Part shown: piece by piece, positions 41,569 to 50,339 of the stretch
How the letters are laid out: each line of letters starts with the position of its first letter
Numbering within the stretch: the stretch's first letter is position 1
From: Streptomyces lasiicapitis
GTDB lineage: Bacteria > Actinomycetota > Actinomycetes > Streptomycetales > Streptomycetaceae
DNA length: 64,000 nucleotides
Direction of reading: 5' to 3'
Assembly: GCF_014646335.1 (NCBI RefSeq)
Contig: NZ_BMNG01000018.1
Coordinates: 124,001 to 188,000 of the forward strand
Notes under the pieces: generated by a model
Told to the model about the DNA's origin: nothing
Databases searched by the model: none
Seen by the model: the letters and a program-made list of their open reading frames with translations, nothing else
Made by a program: the position numbers and the translations under genes

Positions 41569-42495
41569 ATGCCGTCGACATGGGGAACGCATGCGCGGCG
41601 TGCGCTGTGCGTGGGCGCCGCCGCGCTGCTCGCGTGGTGCGCGGCGGGCCCCGCGGTGGCCGTCGACGACGGTGCCGCGCGGGCTGCCGACAGTGGTCCC
41701 ACCCGGGCCGTCGACGACCGTCCCGCCTGGTCCGTCGCGCCCTCCGCCGGGGCCGGGTCCCGGTCCGCGCGGGACGGTGGGCGGCCCTACTTCTACGCGG
41801 AGGGCGAGCCCGGAGCCGTACTCGAGGACACCGTGTCCGTCACCAACCCGGGGGCCCGGCCGCGCACCGTGACCCTGCGCGGCGCGGGGCCCTCCGGCAC
41901 CGGGAAGTGGCTCGCGTTCGCGAAGCGCGAGGTGACCGTGCCGCCGCGGACGCGCGCCGACGTGCCGTTCACCGTGACGGTGCCGTCGGGTGCCGCACCC
42001 GGCGACCACCTCGGTGAGGTCGTCGCGCGCGGCGGCGGGCACGACGAGCGGGTGGCCCTGCGGCTGCGGGTGAGCGGGCCCACGCTGTCCGCGCTCACCG
42101 TGGAGCGCGTCCGCGTGGACGCGGGGGCCGGGCGGATCTCGTACGACCTGGTCAACCGCGGCAACACCGTCCTTGAGCCGAGGGTCGCGGTGCGGGCCGA
42201 GGGGGTGTTCGGCGAGCTGCTCGACCGCGGGGCGCGGAAGCTGCCCCTGGAGCTTGCGCCGGGGCGGCGGGTCTCCCTCACGGAGCCGTGGGGCGGGATG
42301 CCCGCGCTCGACGCGGTGGACGTGAAGCTCACGGTCACGGCGGGCGGGGGCGTGCGCGAGGTGGGGGTCGGGTCCGCGCGGCTCGTGCCCTGGCCGGTGG
42401 TGTCGGGGGCCGCTGCCGGGGTGGTCGCGGTGGTTGTGGGGGGCTTTGTTGCGGTACGTCGGCGTCGGCGGGTGGAGGCCTCCAGTGAACGGTAA
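41569..42495 (+). CDS. Secreted WxL-interacting/DUF916-like protein with C-terminal membrane anchor
   Basis: The product has 308 residues. Signal peptide about 1-31. Two beta-sandwich stretches: residues 73-155 (PYFYAEGEPGAVLEDTVSVTNPGARPRTVTLRG, then VTVPSGAAPGDHLGEVVARGG) and 160-265 (LTVERVRVDAGAGRISYDLVNRGNTVLEPRVAVRAEGVFG). A membrane helix lies near 275-296 with RRRRR after it. The order and the PGD-x-x-G-E-V motif resemble DUF916 proteins of Gram-positive WxL surface complexes. ATG 41569 has GGGGGAG upstream. Confidence 0.75.
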   Translation: MPSTWGTHARRALCVGAAALLAWCAAGPAVAVDDGAARAADSGPTRAVDDRPAWSVAPSAGAGSRSARDGGRPYFYAEGEPGAVLEDTVSVTNPGARPRTVTLRGAGPSGTGKWLAFAKREVTVPPRTRADVPFTVTVPSGAAPGDHLGEVVARGGGHDERVALRLRVSGPTLSALTVERVRVDAGAGRISYDLVNRGNTVLEPRVAVRAEGVFGELLDRGARKLPLELAPGRRVSLTEPWGGMPALDAVDVKLTVTAGGGVREVGVGSARLVPWPVVSGAAAGVVAVVVGGFVAVRRRRRVEASSER

Positions 42496-43615
42496 GTCGA
42501 ACGGCAAGACTGTGAAAGCGGCCGTCCTCGGCCTTGCTCTCGCCCTGCTCGGCCTCGCCCTCACCGCGGCTCCCGCCGCCCGCGCGGCCGACAAGCCCAC
42601 CGTCACCCTCTCCAAGTCCCAGGCGGGGACCGGGGGTTCGGTCACCGTCAAGGGCAAGGGCTGGCGGCCCGACACGCTGCTGATGATGCTCGTGTGCGGG
42701 CAGGCCACCACCGCCGTCGGCGTGCCCGGCGGCACCAACTCCTGCGCCAACTCCCAGGGGCGCGCCGTCACCACCGACGGCGACGGCGCCTTCAGCAAGA
42801 AGCTGCCCGTCACCGAGCCCCCGAAGCCCTGCCCGTGCGTCGTGCACGTCGCCACCGTGACCGGCGCGAAGACCGCCGTGGACGCGGAGTTCAAGGTGGC
42901 GGGGCACCCGGTGAAGCAGCTGCCCGAGCAGCGCGCGGGCGGGCGGCTCTCCGTGCTCACCGACACCCGGCTCGACGGGTCCGGCGGCATCCTCACCTGG
43001 TTCGGCTCCCCGCCGTCGCGGAGCCTGGTCTTCACCGTCGGCAACGTGGGCTCCGCGCCGGTCAAGAACCCCGTCTTCCAGGTCGGCACCTCGCACGGCG
43101 TGTTCGCCCCGAAGTGGGAGGAACAGCAGTGGCGCGGCACCATCGCGCCCGGCGAGAAGGCGCGGATCAAGCTGCCCGTCGAGCTCCCCGCGGGCGCGCA
43201 CGGCGACTACCTGGTGTCGCTGCGGTTCGCCGACAAGGTGCTCGCCGAGCAGCCGTGGGGCGTCGGGCGGCCCTGGGGCGTCACCTTGTTCTGGGTGCTG
43301 CTCTGCGTCGTCGTGCCCGCGGCCGTGTTCCGCGTCGGCATGGTGCTCGTCGACCGCCTCCGCCCGGACCGGCGCCGCCGCGCCCCCGGCCGCCACCGCA
43401 CCACCCGCATCGGCGAACTCACCGGACGCCTGCCGAAGCTGCGCCTGCCGCAGTCGGCCCAGGCCGCGGACCGCGGCGGCCCCCCGCCCGCCCCCGCGCA
43501 GGCGCCCCCCACGACCACCCTGCCCTGGTTCAGCCCGGACACCGACCCGGGCGCACCGGCGGGACAGCTCTCCGCACCGTCCGACAACGGCCCCACGACG
43601 AAAGGACAGCCATGA
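42485..43615 (+). CDS. Secreted membrane-anchored surface protein with N-terminal immunoglobulin-like domain
   Basis: The product has 376 residues. Signal peptide 1-35. Domain 1 (KPTVTLSKSQAGTGGSVTVKGKGWRPDTLLMMLVCGQ) looks like the neocarzinostatin-like or IPT-like beta sandwich seen in actinobacterial surface proteins. Domain 2 (about 140-255) is a DUF916-like beta region (SLVFTVGNVGSAPVKNPVFQVGTSHGVFAP). Then a membrane helix (about 263-287) and an 85-residue proline-rich cytoplasmic tail. GTG 42485 overlaps the previous gene by 11 bases and is preceded by GGTGGAGG. Confidence 0.75.
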   Translation: MNGKSNGKTVKAAVLGLALALLGLALTAAPAARAADKPTVTLSKSQAGTGGSVTVKGKGWRPDTLLMMLVCGQATTAVGVPGGTNSCANSQGRAVTTDGDGAFSKKLPVTEPPKPCPCVVHVATVTGAKTAVDAEFKVAGHPVKQLPEQRAGGRLSVLTDTRLDGSGGILTWFGSPPSRSLVFTVGNVGSAPVKNPVFQVGTSHGVFAPKWEEQQWRGTIAPGEKARIKLPVELPAGAHGDYLVSLRFADKVLAEQPWGVGRPWGVTLFWVLLCVVVPAAVFRVGMVLVDRLRPDRRRRAPGRHRTTRIGELTGRLPKLRLPQSAQAADRGGPPPAPAQAPPTTTLPWFSPDTDPGAPAGQLSAPSDNGPTTKGQP

Positions 43616-45093
43616 GCAGGAAACGGAGCGCGAGGGCGGCGGGAGCGGCACCACCCCGTACGAGAGCGACGGCGGCCGGTGTCGCCCTGATGCTCGGCGG
43701 CACGGGACTCGTCGCCGGCACCGTGCTCGCCGCGGCTCCTGCGGCGTACGCCGCCGAGGTCGCGTACAAGACCGAGTGCGTACCGCCCCCGATCTCCAAC
43801 CTGCCACCGGTGCACGGCACCACCAAGGTGGACGTCAAGGTGCCGGCCGAGGCGAAGGTCGGCGACGAGGTCGAGGTGGTGTGGAAGACCGTCCAGGCCG
43901 CGTCCAAGAACCCCGACATCCTCGACCTCGGCAAGGACACCGTGCTGCCCACCGGCACGATCAAGGTCGGCGGCGCGCAGAGCGGCGACCTGAAGCTGGA
44001 GGGGACGCGGACCAACCCGCCCATTCCCAAGGGCAGTCCGATGGTCCTGTCCGACATGAAGGGCAAGCTGAAGCTGACGAAGCCGGGCGAGGTGACGCTC
44101 ACCCCGGACGCGTACGACATCAACGTCAACAAGCCCATCTCCACGGACACCAAGTGCAAGCCCGAGGAGGCCGTGAAGGCCGCGGCGACCATCAAGGTCA
44201 CGGAGGGCGGCGGGAGTTCGGGCGGCACCACGTCAGGTGGCACCACGTCCGGCGGCACCTCCGGCGGCAGTACGTCGGGCGGGAACTCCGGCGGATCGGA
44301 CTCCGGTGGTTCGTCGACCGGCGGCGGTGCCGACGGCGGTACGACCACCGGCGGCAGCAGCTCGGGAGGCAGCACGTCCGGCGGGTCCGCCGCGGGCGGC
44401 TCCAGCGGCGGCGGTGACGGCCAGACCGACTTCCCCGGCAAGGAGGTCCAGATCCCCTACAAGTGCAAGACGCCCATCGGCGACAAGGAAGCCACCTCGC
44501 CGGTGCAGATCAACGCCAAGAAGAACGGCGGGAGTTACGGCCTCACGGTCCAGTTCATGAAGTCCGTGATGGACAGCCCCGCCGACATCCCCGCGAACTC
44601 CGTCATCCCGTCGATGCAGGTCGCCCTCGGCGGCGCCGACAAGGGCACGGTGCCTGTCGAGGGCCCCGCGAACAAGGAGCCGATCAAGTCCGGCGCGCCC
44701 ATCACCGTCCCCGACCTGAAGGGCACGTACAAGCCCGGAGCCGACGGCAAGTCGACGCTGTCGCCGGGCGTCCTGACGGTGAAGGCCCTCGGTACGACCA
44801 CGACGTGCACCCCGGCGAAGACCCAGGTGTCCCTGGAGCTCGACACGTCGGCGCAGCCGGGCGGCGCGTCCGGCGGCTCGTCGGGCAGCGGCGGCGCGGG
44901 CGGTTCGGGTACGTCGGGTGGCTCCGCCTCCGGCTCGGCGGGCGGCGCGGCGACGTCGGGCGGCGGCCTCGCGGACACCGGCGGCGAGGGCAACGGCGCG
45001 CTGCGGGCGCTGGGCCTGGTCGCGGGCACGGCGATCCTGCTGGGCGGCGCGGTGTTCACGTTCCTGCCGAGGAGGCGCCGCGGGCTGCGCTGA
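43612..45093 (+). CDS. Sortase-anchored surface protein with two cysteine-bracketed domains and LADTG signal
   Basis: The product has 493 residues. Signal peptide 1-48 (AAPAAYA). Domain 1 runs from C56 to C182; a repetitive Gly/Ser/Thr linker (198-272) separates it from domain 2, from C285 (YKCKTPIGDKEATSP) to C399 (KALGTTTTCTP). A second linker leads to LADTG (453-457), a hydrophobic segment and RRRRGLR. The LAxTG form is the one used by class E sortases in Streptomyces. Starts by ATGA overlap with the previous stop. Confidence 0.85.
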   Translation: MSRKRSARAAGAAPPRTRATAAGVALMLGGTGLVAGTVLAAAPAAYAAEVAYKTECVPPPISNLPPVHGTTKVDVKVPAEAKVGDEVEVVWKTVQAASKNPDILDLGKDTVLPTGTIKVGGAQSGDLKLEGTRTNPPIPKGSPMVLSDMKGKLKLTKPGEVTLTPDAYDINVNKPISTDTKCKPEEAVKAAATIKVTEGGGSSGGTTSGGTTSGGTSGGSTSGGNSGGSDSGGSSTGGGADGGTTTGGSSSGGSTSGGSAAGGSSGGGDGQTDFPGKEVQIPYKCKTPIGDKEATSPVQINAKKNGGSYGLTVQFMKSVMDSPADIPANSVIPSMQVALGGADKGTVPVEGPANKEPIKSGAPITVPDLKGTYKPGADGKSTLSPGVLTVKALGTTTTCTPAKTQVSLELDTSAQPGGASGGSSGSGGAGGSGTSGGSASGSAGGAATSGGGLADTGGEGNGALRALGLVAGTAILLGGAVFTFLPRRRRGLR

Positions 45094-45102
45094 CGCGTCC
45101 CA

Positions 45103-45194
45103 GGAAGTCCGGTGTGCCGTGGCAGCGCCCCGAAGGGGCGCGGGGAACTGCGCGACCAGCCACGACGCACCCGCAGGTGGCATACCGGACTTCC
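45103..45194. repeat. Inverted repeat around a family B element between convergent genes
   Basis: GGAAGTCCGGTGTGCC (45103-45118) pairs with GGCATACCGGACTTCC (45179-45194), one mismatch. The enclosed 45125-45175 is a family B copy with GCCCCGAAGGGGC and GACCAGCCACGACGCACC. Likely terminator for the surface operon and the hydrolase gene. Confidence 0.75.
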
Positions 45195-45204
45195 AGCGGA
45201 GCGC

Positions 45205-46050
45205 CTAGTGCGCCCGCAGCCACCGCAGTACGTCGTCCGCGAGGCCCGGCGTCTTCAGGAGCGGGCCGCCGTGCGCCGATCCGGGCAGGGTGCGCACGGT
45301 GATGTCGCGCAGGCCCGATCTGCGCTGGGCGGCGGCGAGTTCGGCGGAGTGCGCGGGCGGCACGAAGTCGCCGACGGAGTGCACGAGGTACAGGGGCGCG
45401 TCGCGCGGGCCCGACGCGTGGGACTTCGCGGCCAGATCGCCCCACCGCTCCCAGCAGACCCGCCCGCCCCGGTCCGGCGAGCATCCGGCGAGACGTTTCG
45501 CCGCCTCCCGCAGCGCCCGCCGCTGCTTCGACGCGCCGGGCCTGCCGCCGTCGGCCCACGCCCGGTACGGCGAGGCGACGGGGGAGAGGGCGACGACACC
45601 GCGTGTGTACGTGACTCCGTCGCCGTACGCCCCCACGCTCACCGCGAGATGCCCGCCCGCCGACGAGCCGAGCAGCAGCGGCCGCCGGGTGTCCGGGAGG
45701 CGGCGGGCGGCGATCCGGCGCAGGGCGGACAGGACGTCGTCGCGCTGGGCGGGCCACACCGCGTCGGACGTGAGGCGGTAGTCGGTCTCGTACACGGTGA
45801 AGCCGCGCGCCGCGAACCAGCGGGCCCAGCCGCTCCAGTCGGTGTCGCGCGCCCAGGAGCCGCCGTGCAGCAGGACGAGGGCGGGGCCGCGGTCGCCGTA
45901 CACGGAGATGGTCTGGCGGGGATGCGAGCCGTAAGACAACAACTCGGGGGCGCGGGACGCCTCGGGTTCCGGGGCCGCCTCGGCGGCGACGCTGGACGAA
46001 AGCAGGGAGCCGCACAGGGCCAGGGTCAGCAGCGCTCGGCGCAGGGTCAT
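45205..46050 (-). CDS. Secreted alpha/beta hydrolase
   Basis: The product has 281 residues. Signal peptide about 1-27 (LLTLALCGSLLSSSVAAEAA). The oxyanion turn HGGSW, the nucleophile in LLGSSAGGHLAVS, the acid in HSVGDFVPP and the catalytic His in LPGSAHGGPLL form a full triad. Resembles the BD-FAE/esterase-lipase group that removes acyl groups from small or polymeric substrates outside the cell. Two cysteines (CSPDRGGRVC) may form a disulfide. ATG 46050; faces the surface operon. Confidence 0.85.
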   Translation of the reverse strand: MTLRRALLTLALCGSLLSSSVAAEAAPEPEASRAPELLSYGSHPRQTISVYGDRGPALVLLHGGSWARDTDWSGWARWFAARGFTVYETDYRLTSDAVWPAQRDDVLSALRRIAARRLPDTRRPLLLGSSAGGHLAVSVGAYGDGVTYTRGVVALSPVASPYRAWADGGRPGASKQRRALREAAKRLAGCSPDRGGRVCWERWGDLAAKSHASGPRDAPLYLVHSVGDFVPPAHSAELAAAQRRSGLRDITVRTLPGSAHGGPLLKTPGLADDVLRWLRAH

Positions 46051-46098
46051 GGGCCGATGGTGCCCCGGCGGGCTCCGGGCCGCCGCCGCAAACGCCAA

Positions 46099-46128
46099 GG
46101 GCCACCGCACCGGGTGGTGCGGCGGCCC
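46099..46128. terminator. Hairpin downstream of the POT transporter gene
   Basis: GGGCCACCGCAC pairs with GTGCGGCGGCCC (one mismatch) around a six-base loop, 50 bases after the transporter stop on the reverse strand. Confidence 0.75.
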
Positions 46129-46177
46129 TCAGTTCGTACGAACGGCCTCAGTCGGGCCGTGTGGCGTCAGGCGGGCG

Positions 46178-47668
46178 TCAGTTGACGTCGCCCATGAGCG
46201 CCTTGACCTTCTTGCGGTACATGTAGACCGCGAGGCCCGCGATGACGGCGAGGGTGGCTTCCATGCCGACCACGCCGGTCTTGTTGAGGTCGACGCCCGC
46301 GGTGGACAGCAGGCTGGTGGTGCAGTCGCCGGCGGTGACGGCGAGGAACCAGACGCCCAGCATCTGCGAGGCGTACTTCTCCGGGGCCATCTTCGTGGTG
46401 ACGGACAGGCCGACCGGGGAGACGCACAGTTCACCGATGGTGTGGATGAAGTAGATCGCCACCATCCAGTACGCGCCGACCTTCTCGCCGTCGGCGGCCA
46501 TGGTCAGCGGGATCAGGAAGACGAAGAACGAGGCACCGATCAGGACCAGACCGGACGCGAACTTCACGACCGTGCTGGGCTCCTTGCCGCGGCGGTTCAG
46601 CGCCAGCCACATGAAGGCGACCAGCGGGGCCAGGGCCATGATCAGGACCGGGTTGACCGACTGGTACCAGGAGACCGGGAAGTCGAAGCCGAGGATCGAG
46701 GTGTCCGTGGAGTTCTTGCCGAACAGGGCCACGGTGGACGCGCCCTGGTCGTAGATCATCCAGAACACGGCGGCGGCGACGAAGAACCAGATGTACGCCG
46801 TCATCTTGGACTGCTCGACCTGGTCGAGCTCCTTGTCGCGCTTGATGCGCGCGAGCACCCAGATCGGGATGACCAGACCGGCGATCGCGATCGGGACCGT
46901 CGCCCAGTTCAGGGTGTAGACATCGGTGGCGATGGTGACGCCGTAGAAGACGACCGCGGCGATGACCCACAGCATGGCCTTGCGCAGCAGGCCCATCAGC
47001 TCCGGCTTCTCCACCGGCTTCGGCACGACGCTGCTGCGCTCGCTCAGGTGGCGGCCGCCGAGCAGGAACTGGATCAGGCCGAGGCCCATGCCGAACGCGG
47101 CGAGGGCGAAGCCCAGGTGCCAGTTGACCTTCTCACCGACGGTGCCGATGGCCAGCGGGGCGACGAAGGCGCCCATGTTGATGCCGATGTAGAAGAGCGT
47201 GAAGCCGCCGTCGCGGCGCGGGTCGTCCGGGCCGTCGTAGAGGTGGCCCACCATCGTGGAGATGTTGGCCTTCAGCAGACCCGAGCCGATCGCCACGAGG
47301 ACCAGGCCGAGGTAGAACATCCCCTGGCCGGGCAGCGCCAGCGTGACGTGCCCCGCCATGATCACCAGGGCGGCGATCGTGATCGTCTTGCGCGGGCCCC
47401 ACAGGCGGTCCGCGAACCAGCCGCCCGGCATGGCGAGCAGGTACACCATCGCCATGTAGATCGAGAAGATCGCCGTCGCGCTGGCGGCATCCATGTCCAT
47501 GCCGCCGGGGGCGACCAGATACAGGGGGAGCAGGGCCTTCATGCCGTAGAAGCTGAAGCGCTCCCACATCTCGGTCATGAAGAGAGTGGCCAGGCCGCGG
47601 GGGTGGCCGAAGAAGGTCTTCTCGGAACCAGGAGTGCTGGCCGAGTCCTTCGTCAGGCTGGACGCCAT
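46178..47668 (-). CDS. Proton-dependent oligopeptide transporter (POT/PTR2 family)
   Basis: The protein has 496 residues and about 14 helices. TLFMTEMWERFSFYGMKALLPLYL contains the ExxER-like proton-coupling motif (EMWERF) of POT carriers. FTLFYIGINMGAFVAPLAIGTVG and ALAPLVAFMWLALNRRGKEPS are typical. It imports di- and tripeptides with protons. ATG 47668 is used since MASSLTKDSASTPGSEKTFFGHP is a normal N terminus. A hairpin ends the gene, and a long untranslated region lies upstream. Confidence 0.93.
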   Translation of the reverse strand: MASSLTKDSASTPGSEKTFFGHPRGLATLFMTEMWERFSFYGMKALLPLYLVAPGGMDMDAASATAIFSIYMAMVYLLAMPGGWFADRLWGPRKTITIAALVIMAGHVTLALPGQGMFYLGLVLVAIGSGLLKANISTMVGHLYDGPDDPRRDGGFTLFYIGINMGAFVAPLAIGTVGEKVNWHLGFALAAFGMGLGLIQFLLGGRHLSERSSVVPKPVEKPELMGLLRKAMLWVIAAVVFYGVTIATDVYTLNWATVPIAIAGLVIPIWVLARIKRDKELDQVEQSKMTAYIWFFVAAAVFWMIYDQGASTVALFGKNSTDTSILGFDFPVSWYQSVNPVLIMALAPLVAFMWLALNRRGKEPSTVVKFASGLVLIGASFFVFLIPLTMAADGEKVGAYWMVAIYFIHTIGELCVSPVGLSVTTKMAPEKYASQMLGVWFLAVTAGDCTTSLLSTAGVDLNKTGVVGMEATLAVIAGLAVYMYRKKVKALMGDVN

Positions 47669-48176
47669 GGGTCGATCCTCGTGGTTCGGGACGCGCCTGA
47701 TGGCGGCAGAAGCCGCGGGCGCGCCCGGTGGGGGGCGGTCGGCACCGGCGCCGTTCCGCCCGCCCCCTCGCCTGACGGGGGTTTCGTTCCGCTGCGCGGA
47801 GCCGAGGGGCGGAGACACCGAGATCCACACCCCGGGACGCATCGTCGCGTGCGGGGCCCGACCACAGGTCATTCCTTCCGGGCTGGTGAACACCAGCCCG
47901 CACACAGAAGAGACCTTCAGCGCGTGCGGCCGAAGGTCTTCGAGTGCTGCTACAGGCTTCTCGTCACCATACGCCACGACACTTCGGCATTTGGAAGGAC
48001 TTGAGAGATGGATCACAGGTGACGCAGGAACCAACGGCACACATTCCAAGGTGTCTACGAGACCACCCCAAGGATCACATGCCGGAGGGGTTGACTCCGC
48101 TCCCTGGGCCCCGCCCCTGCCCGGGCGTGCGGCGATCACCCCTCGACGCTCGTCCGGCGCGGACTACCATCACCCC
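47669..48176. promoter_or_regulatory. 508-base divergent intergenic region with a 20-base palindrome
   Basis: No protein gene was found despite open frames. GGGCTGGTG-AA-CACCAGCCC at 47880-47899 is a perfect palindrome in the middle. It separates the POT transporter from the response regulator and may be an operator for either. The rest shows no clear structure to me. Confidence 0.5.
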
Positions 48177-48854
48177 ATGACCCGTGTACTGCTCGCCGAG
48201 GACGACGCTTCCATCTCGGAGCCACTGGCCCGCGCCCTGCGCCGCGAGGGCTACGAGGTCGAAGTGCGCGAGGACGGTCCCACCGCCCTCGACGCGGGGC
48301 TGCAGGGCAGCGTGGACCTGGTCGTGCTCGACCTGGGCCTGCCCGGCATGGACGGCCTGGAGGTCGCACGCCGGCTGCGCGCCGAGGGTCATACGGTGCC
48401 GATCCTCATCCTGACCGCCCGCGCCGACGAGGTGGACACGGTGGTCGGGCTCGACGCCGGCGCCGACGACTACGTGACCAAGCCCTTCCGCCTCGCCGAA
48501 CTGCTCGCCCGCGTCCGGGCCCTGCTGCGGCGCGGCGCCAGCGAGCCCGCGCAGCCGCCCGCCACGCACGGCGTCCGCATCGACGTCGAGTCGCACCGGG
48601 CCTGGATGGGCGAGGAGGAACTCCAGCTCACGGCAAAGGAGTTCGACCTGCTGCGGGTCCTCGTCCGCGACGCGGGCCGCGTCGTGACCCGCGACCAGCT
48701 CATGCGCGAGGTCTGGGACACGACCTGGTGGTCCTCCACCAAGACCCTCGACATGCACATCTCCTGGCTCCGCAAGAAGCTCGGCGACGACGCGGCGAAC
48801 CCGCGGTACATCGCCACGGTCCGCGGCGTCGGCTTCCGCTTCGAGAAGAGCTAG
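48177..48854 (+). CDS. OmpR-family response regulator
   Basis: The product has 225 residues. Receiver domain: AEDDASI acidic pocket, phosphorylation D52 in VVLDLGLPGMDG, LTARAD and TKPFRLAELLARV. C-terminal winged helix: ELQLTAKEFDLLRVLVRDAGRVVTRDQLMREVW to LRKKLGDDAANPRYIATVRGVGFRFE. ATG 48177. Paired with the sensor kinase 106 bases downstream. Confidence 0.94.
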   Translation: MTRVLLAEDDASISEPLARALRREGYEVEVREDGPTALDAGLQGSVDLVVLDLGLPGMDGLEVARRLRAEGHTVPILILTARADEVDTVVGLDAGADDYVTKPFRLAELLARVRALLRRGASEPAQPPATHGVRIDVESHRAWMGEEELQLTAKEFDLLRVLVRDAGRVVTRDQLMREVWDTTWWSSTKTLDMHISWLRKKLGDDAANPRYIATVRGVGFRFEKS

Positions 48855-48960
48855 CCCCCGCGGCCCACCCGGAGGGCTCCGCGCAGCGGCGGGGGCGGCT
48901 GTCGTCCCCGCCCCGGGGGACACTGAGGGGGTCCGTCACCCCGCCCGGCCGGAGGGCCCT

Positions 48961-50277
48961 GTGCGTCGTCGTCTCATCAACTCGACCCTCGCCGTCGTAC
49001 TCGTAGTGATCGCCGTCTTCGGCGTCTCGCTGGTGATCGTCGAGACCCGCACGATCAGCAACAGCGCCCAGGAGCGCGTGGACTCCGAGGCGTTGCGTCT
49101 GGCGGGCATCGTCGACAGCCGTCTGCTCAGCGACGAACGCGTCAGCGGTGAGGTGCTGCGCAAGCAGGTCGACACCGACCGCTACGCCCGCATCGAGATC
49201 CCCGGCCGCGCCCCCATCGAGGTCGGCACCCGCCCCACGGGCGACGTGATCCGCGCCACCCGGGACGGCGAGGAGGGCGAGATCGTCACGGTCGAGGAGC
49301 CCCGCACCGCGGTCACCCAGGAGGTCGGCCGCACCCTGCTGATCATCGGCGGCGTTGCCCTCCTCGCGATCGTCGCCGCGGTCCTGCTCGCCGTACGCCA
49401 GGCCAACCGCCTGACCTCCCCCCTCACCGACCTCGCGGAGACCGCCGAACGCCTCGGCTCGGGCGACCCCCGCCCCCGCCACCGCCGCTACGGCGTCCCG
49501 GAGCTGGACCGCGTCGCCGACGTCCTGGACGGCAGCGCCGAGCGGATCGCCCGCATGCTCACCGCCGAGCGCCGCCTCGCGGCCGACGCGTCCCACCAGC
49601 TCCGCACCCCGCTGACGGCCCTGTCCATGCGCCTGGAGGAGATCACCCTCACCGACGACCTGGACCAGGTGAAGGAGGAGGCCACGGTCGCCCTCACGCA
49701 GGTCGAGCGCCTCACGGACGTCGTCGAGCGGCTGCTCACCAACTCCCGCGACCCCAGCACGGGCTCCGCCGTCACCTTCGACCTGGACGAGGTGATCAAG
49801 CAGCAGCTGGAGGAGTGGCGCCCGGCCTACCGCAGCGCGGGCCGCGCCATCGTCAGCTCCGGCAAGCGCCATCTGCACGCGGTCGGCACCCCGGGCGCGG
49901 TCGCCCAGGTCCTCGCGGCGCTGATCGAGAACTCCCTCATGCACGGCGGCGGCACCGTCGCCCTGCGCACCCGCGTCACCGGCAACCAGGCCGTCGTGGA
50001 GGTCACCGACAGCGGTCCGGGCGTGCCCGCAGACCTCGGCGCGCGGATCTTCGAGCGCGCCATCAGCGGCCGCAATTCGACCGGGATCGGCCTGGCGGTG
50101 GCCCGGGATCTGGCCGAAGCGGACGGGGGCCGCCTGGAGATGCTCCAGGGCAAGCCGCCGGTGTTCGGACTGTTCCTGTCACGTACGCCGTCGTACCGGG
50201 AAGGCCGGTCCCACGAGTCCTACGAGTCCCACGAGTCCCGCGAAGACACAGACGTGACGGACGAGACGATCCGCTGA
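48961..50277 (+). CDS. Two-component sensor histidine kinase
   Basis: The protein has 438 residues. Two membrane helices (about 7-28 and 126-145) flank an extracytoplasmic sensor. A HAMP linker (ANRLTSPLTDLAETAERLGSG) follows. H-box: ADASHQLRTPLTALS with H212. N-box: VLAALIENSLMHGGG. G1: EVTDSGPGVP. G2: STGIGLAVARDLAEADGG. The C-terminal tail carries a SYESHESRE repeat. GTG 48961 follows GGAGGGCCCT. Works with the response regulator at 48177; the signal is unknown. Confidence 0.93.
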   Translation: MRRRLINSTLAVVLVVIAVFGVSLVIVETRTISNSAQERVDSEALRLAGIVDSRLLSDERVSGEVLRKQVDTDRYARIEIPGRAPIEVGTRPTGDVIRATRDGEEGEIVTVEEPRTAVTQEVGRTLLIIGGVALLAIVAAVLLAVRQANRLTSPLTDLAETAERLGSGDPRPRHRRYGVPELDRVADVLDGSAERIARMLTAERRLAADASHQLRTPLTALSMRLEEITLTDDLDQVKEEATVALTQVERLTDVVERLLTNSRDPSTGSAVTFDLDEVIKQQLEEWRPAYRSAGRAIVSSGKRHLHAVGTPGAVAQVLAALIENSLMHGGGTVALRTRVTGNQAVVEVTDSGPGVPADLGARIFERAISGRNSTGIGLAVARDLAEADGGRLEMLQGKPPVFGLFLSRTPSYREGRSHESYESHESREDTDVTDETIR

Positions 50278-50339
50278 GCCGCCTCAGTACAGTCCGCTGA
50301 GCTTCCTCAGCACAGTCCGCTGAGCCGCCTCAGCCCGCT
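50271..50339. repeat. Triple 23-bp tandem repeat of a short hairpin between convergent stops
   Basis: Units start at 50271, 50294 and 50317; each has GCTGAGCCGCCTCAG-like symmetry. The first unit covers the kinase stop and the last covers the GtrA stop (50330). Three hairpins in series could terminate both genes. Confidence 0.75.

Noticed and set aside
47669..48176. A small gene in the POT/response-regulator gap
   Set aside because: Open frames are present but have shadow-like composition, no good ribosome sites and no recognisable motif.
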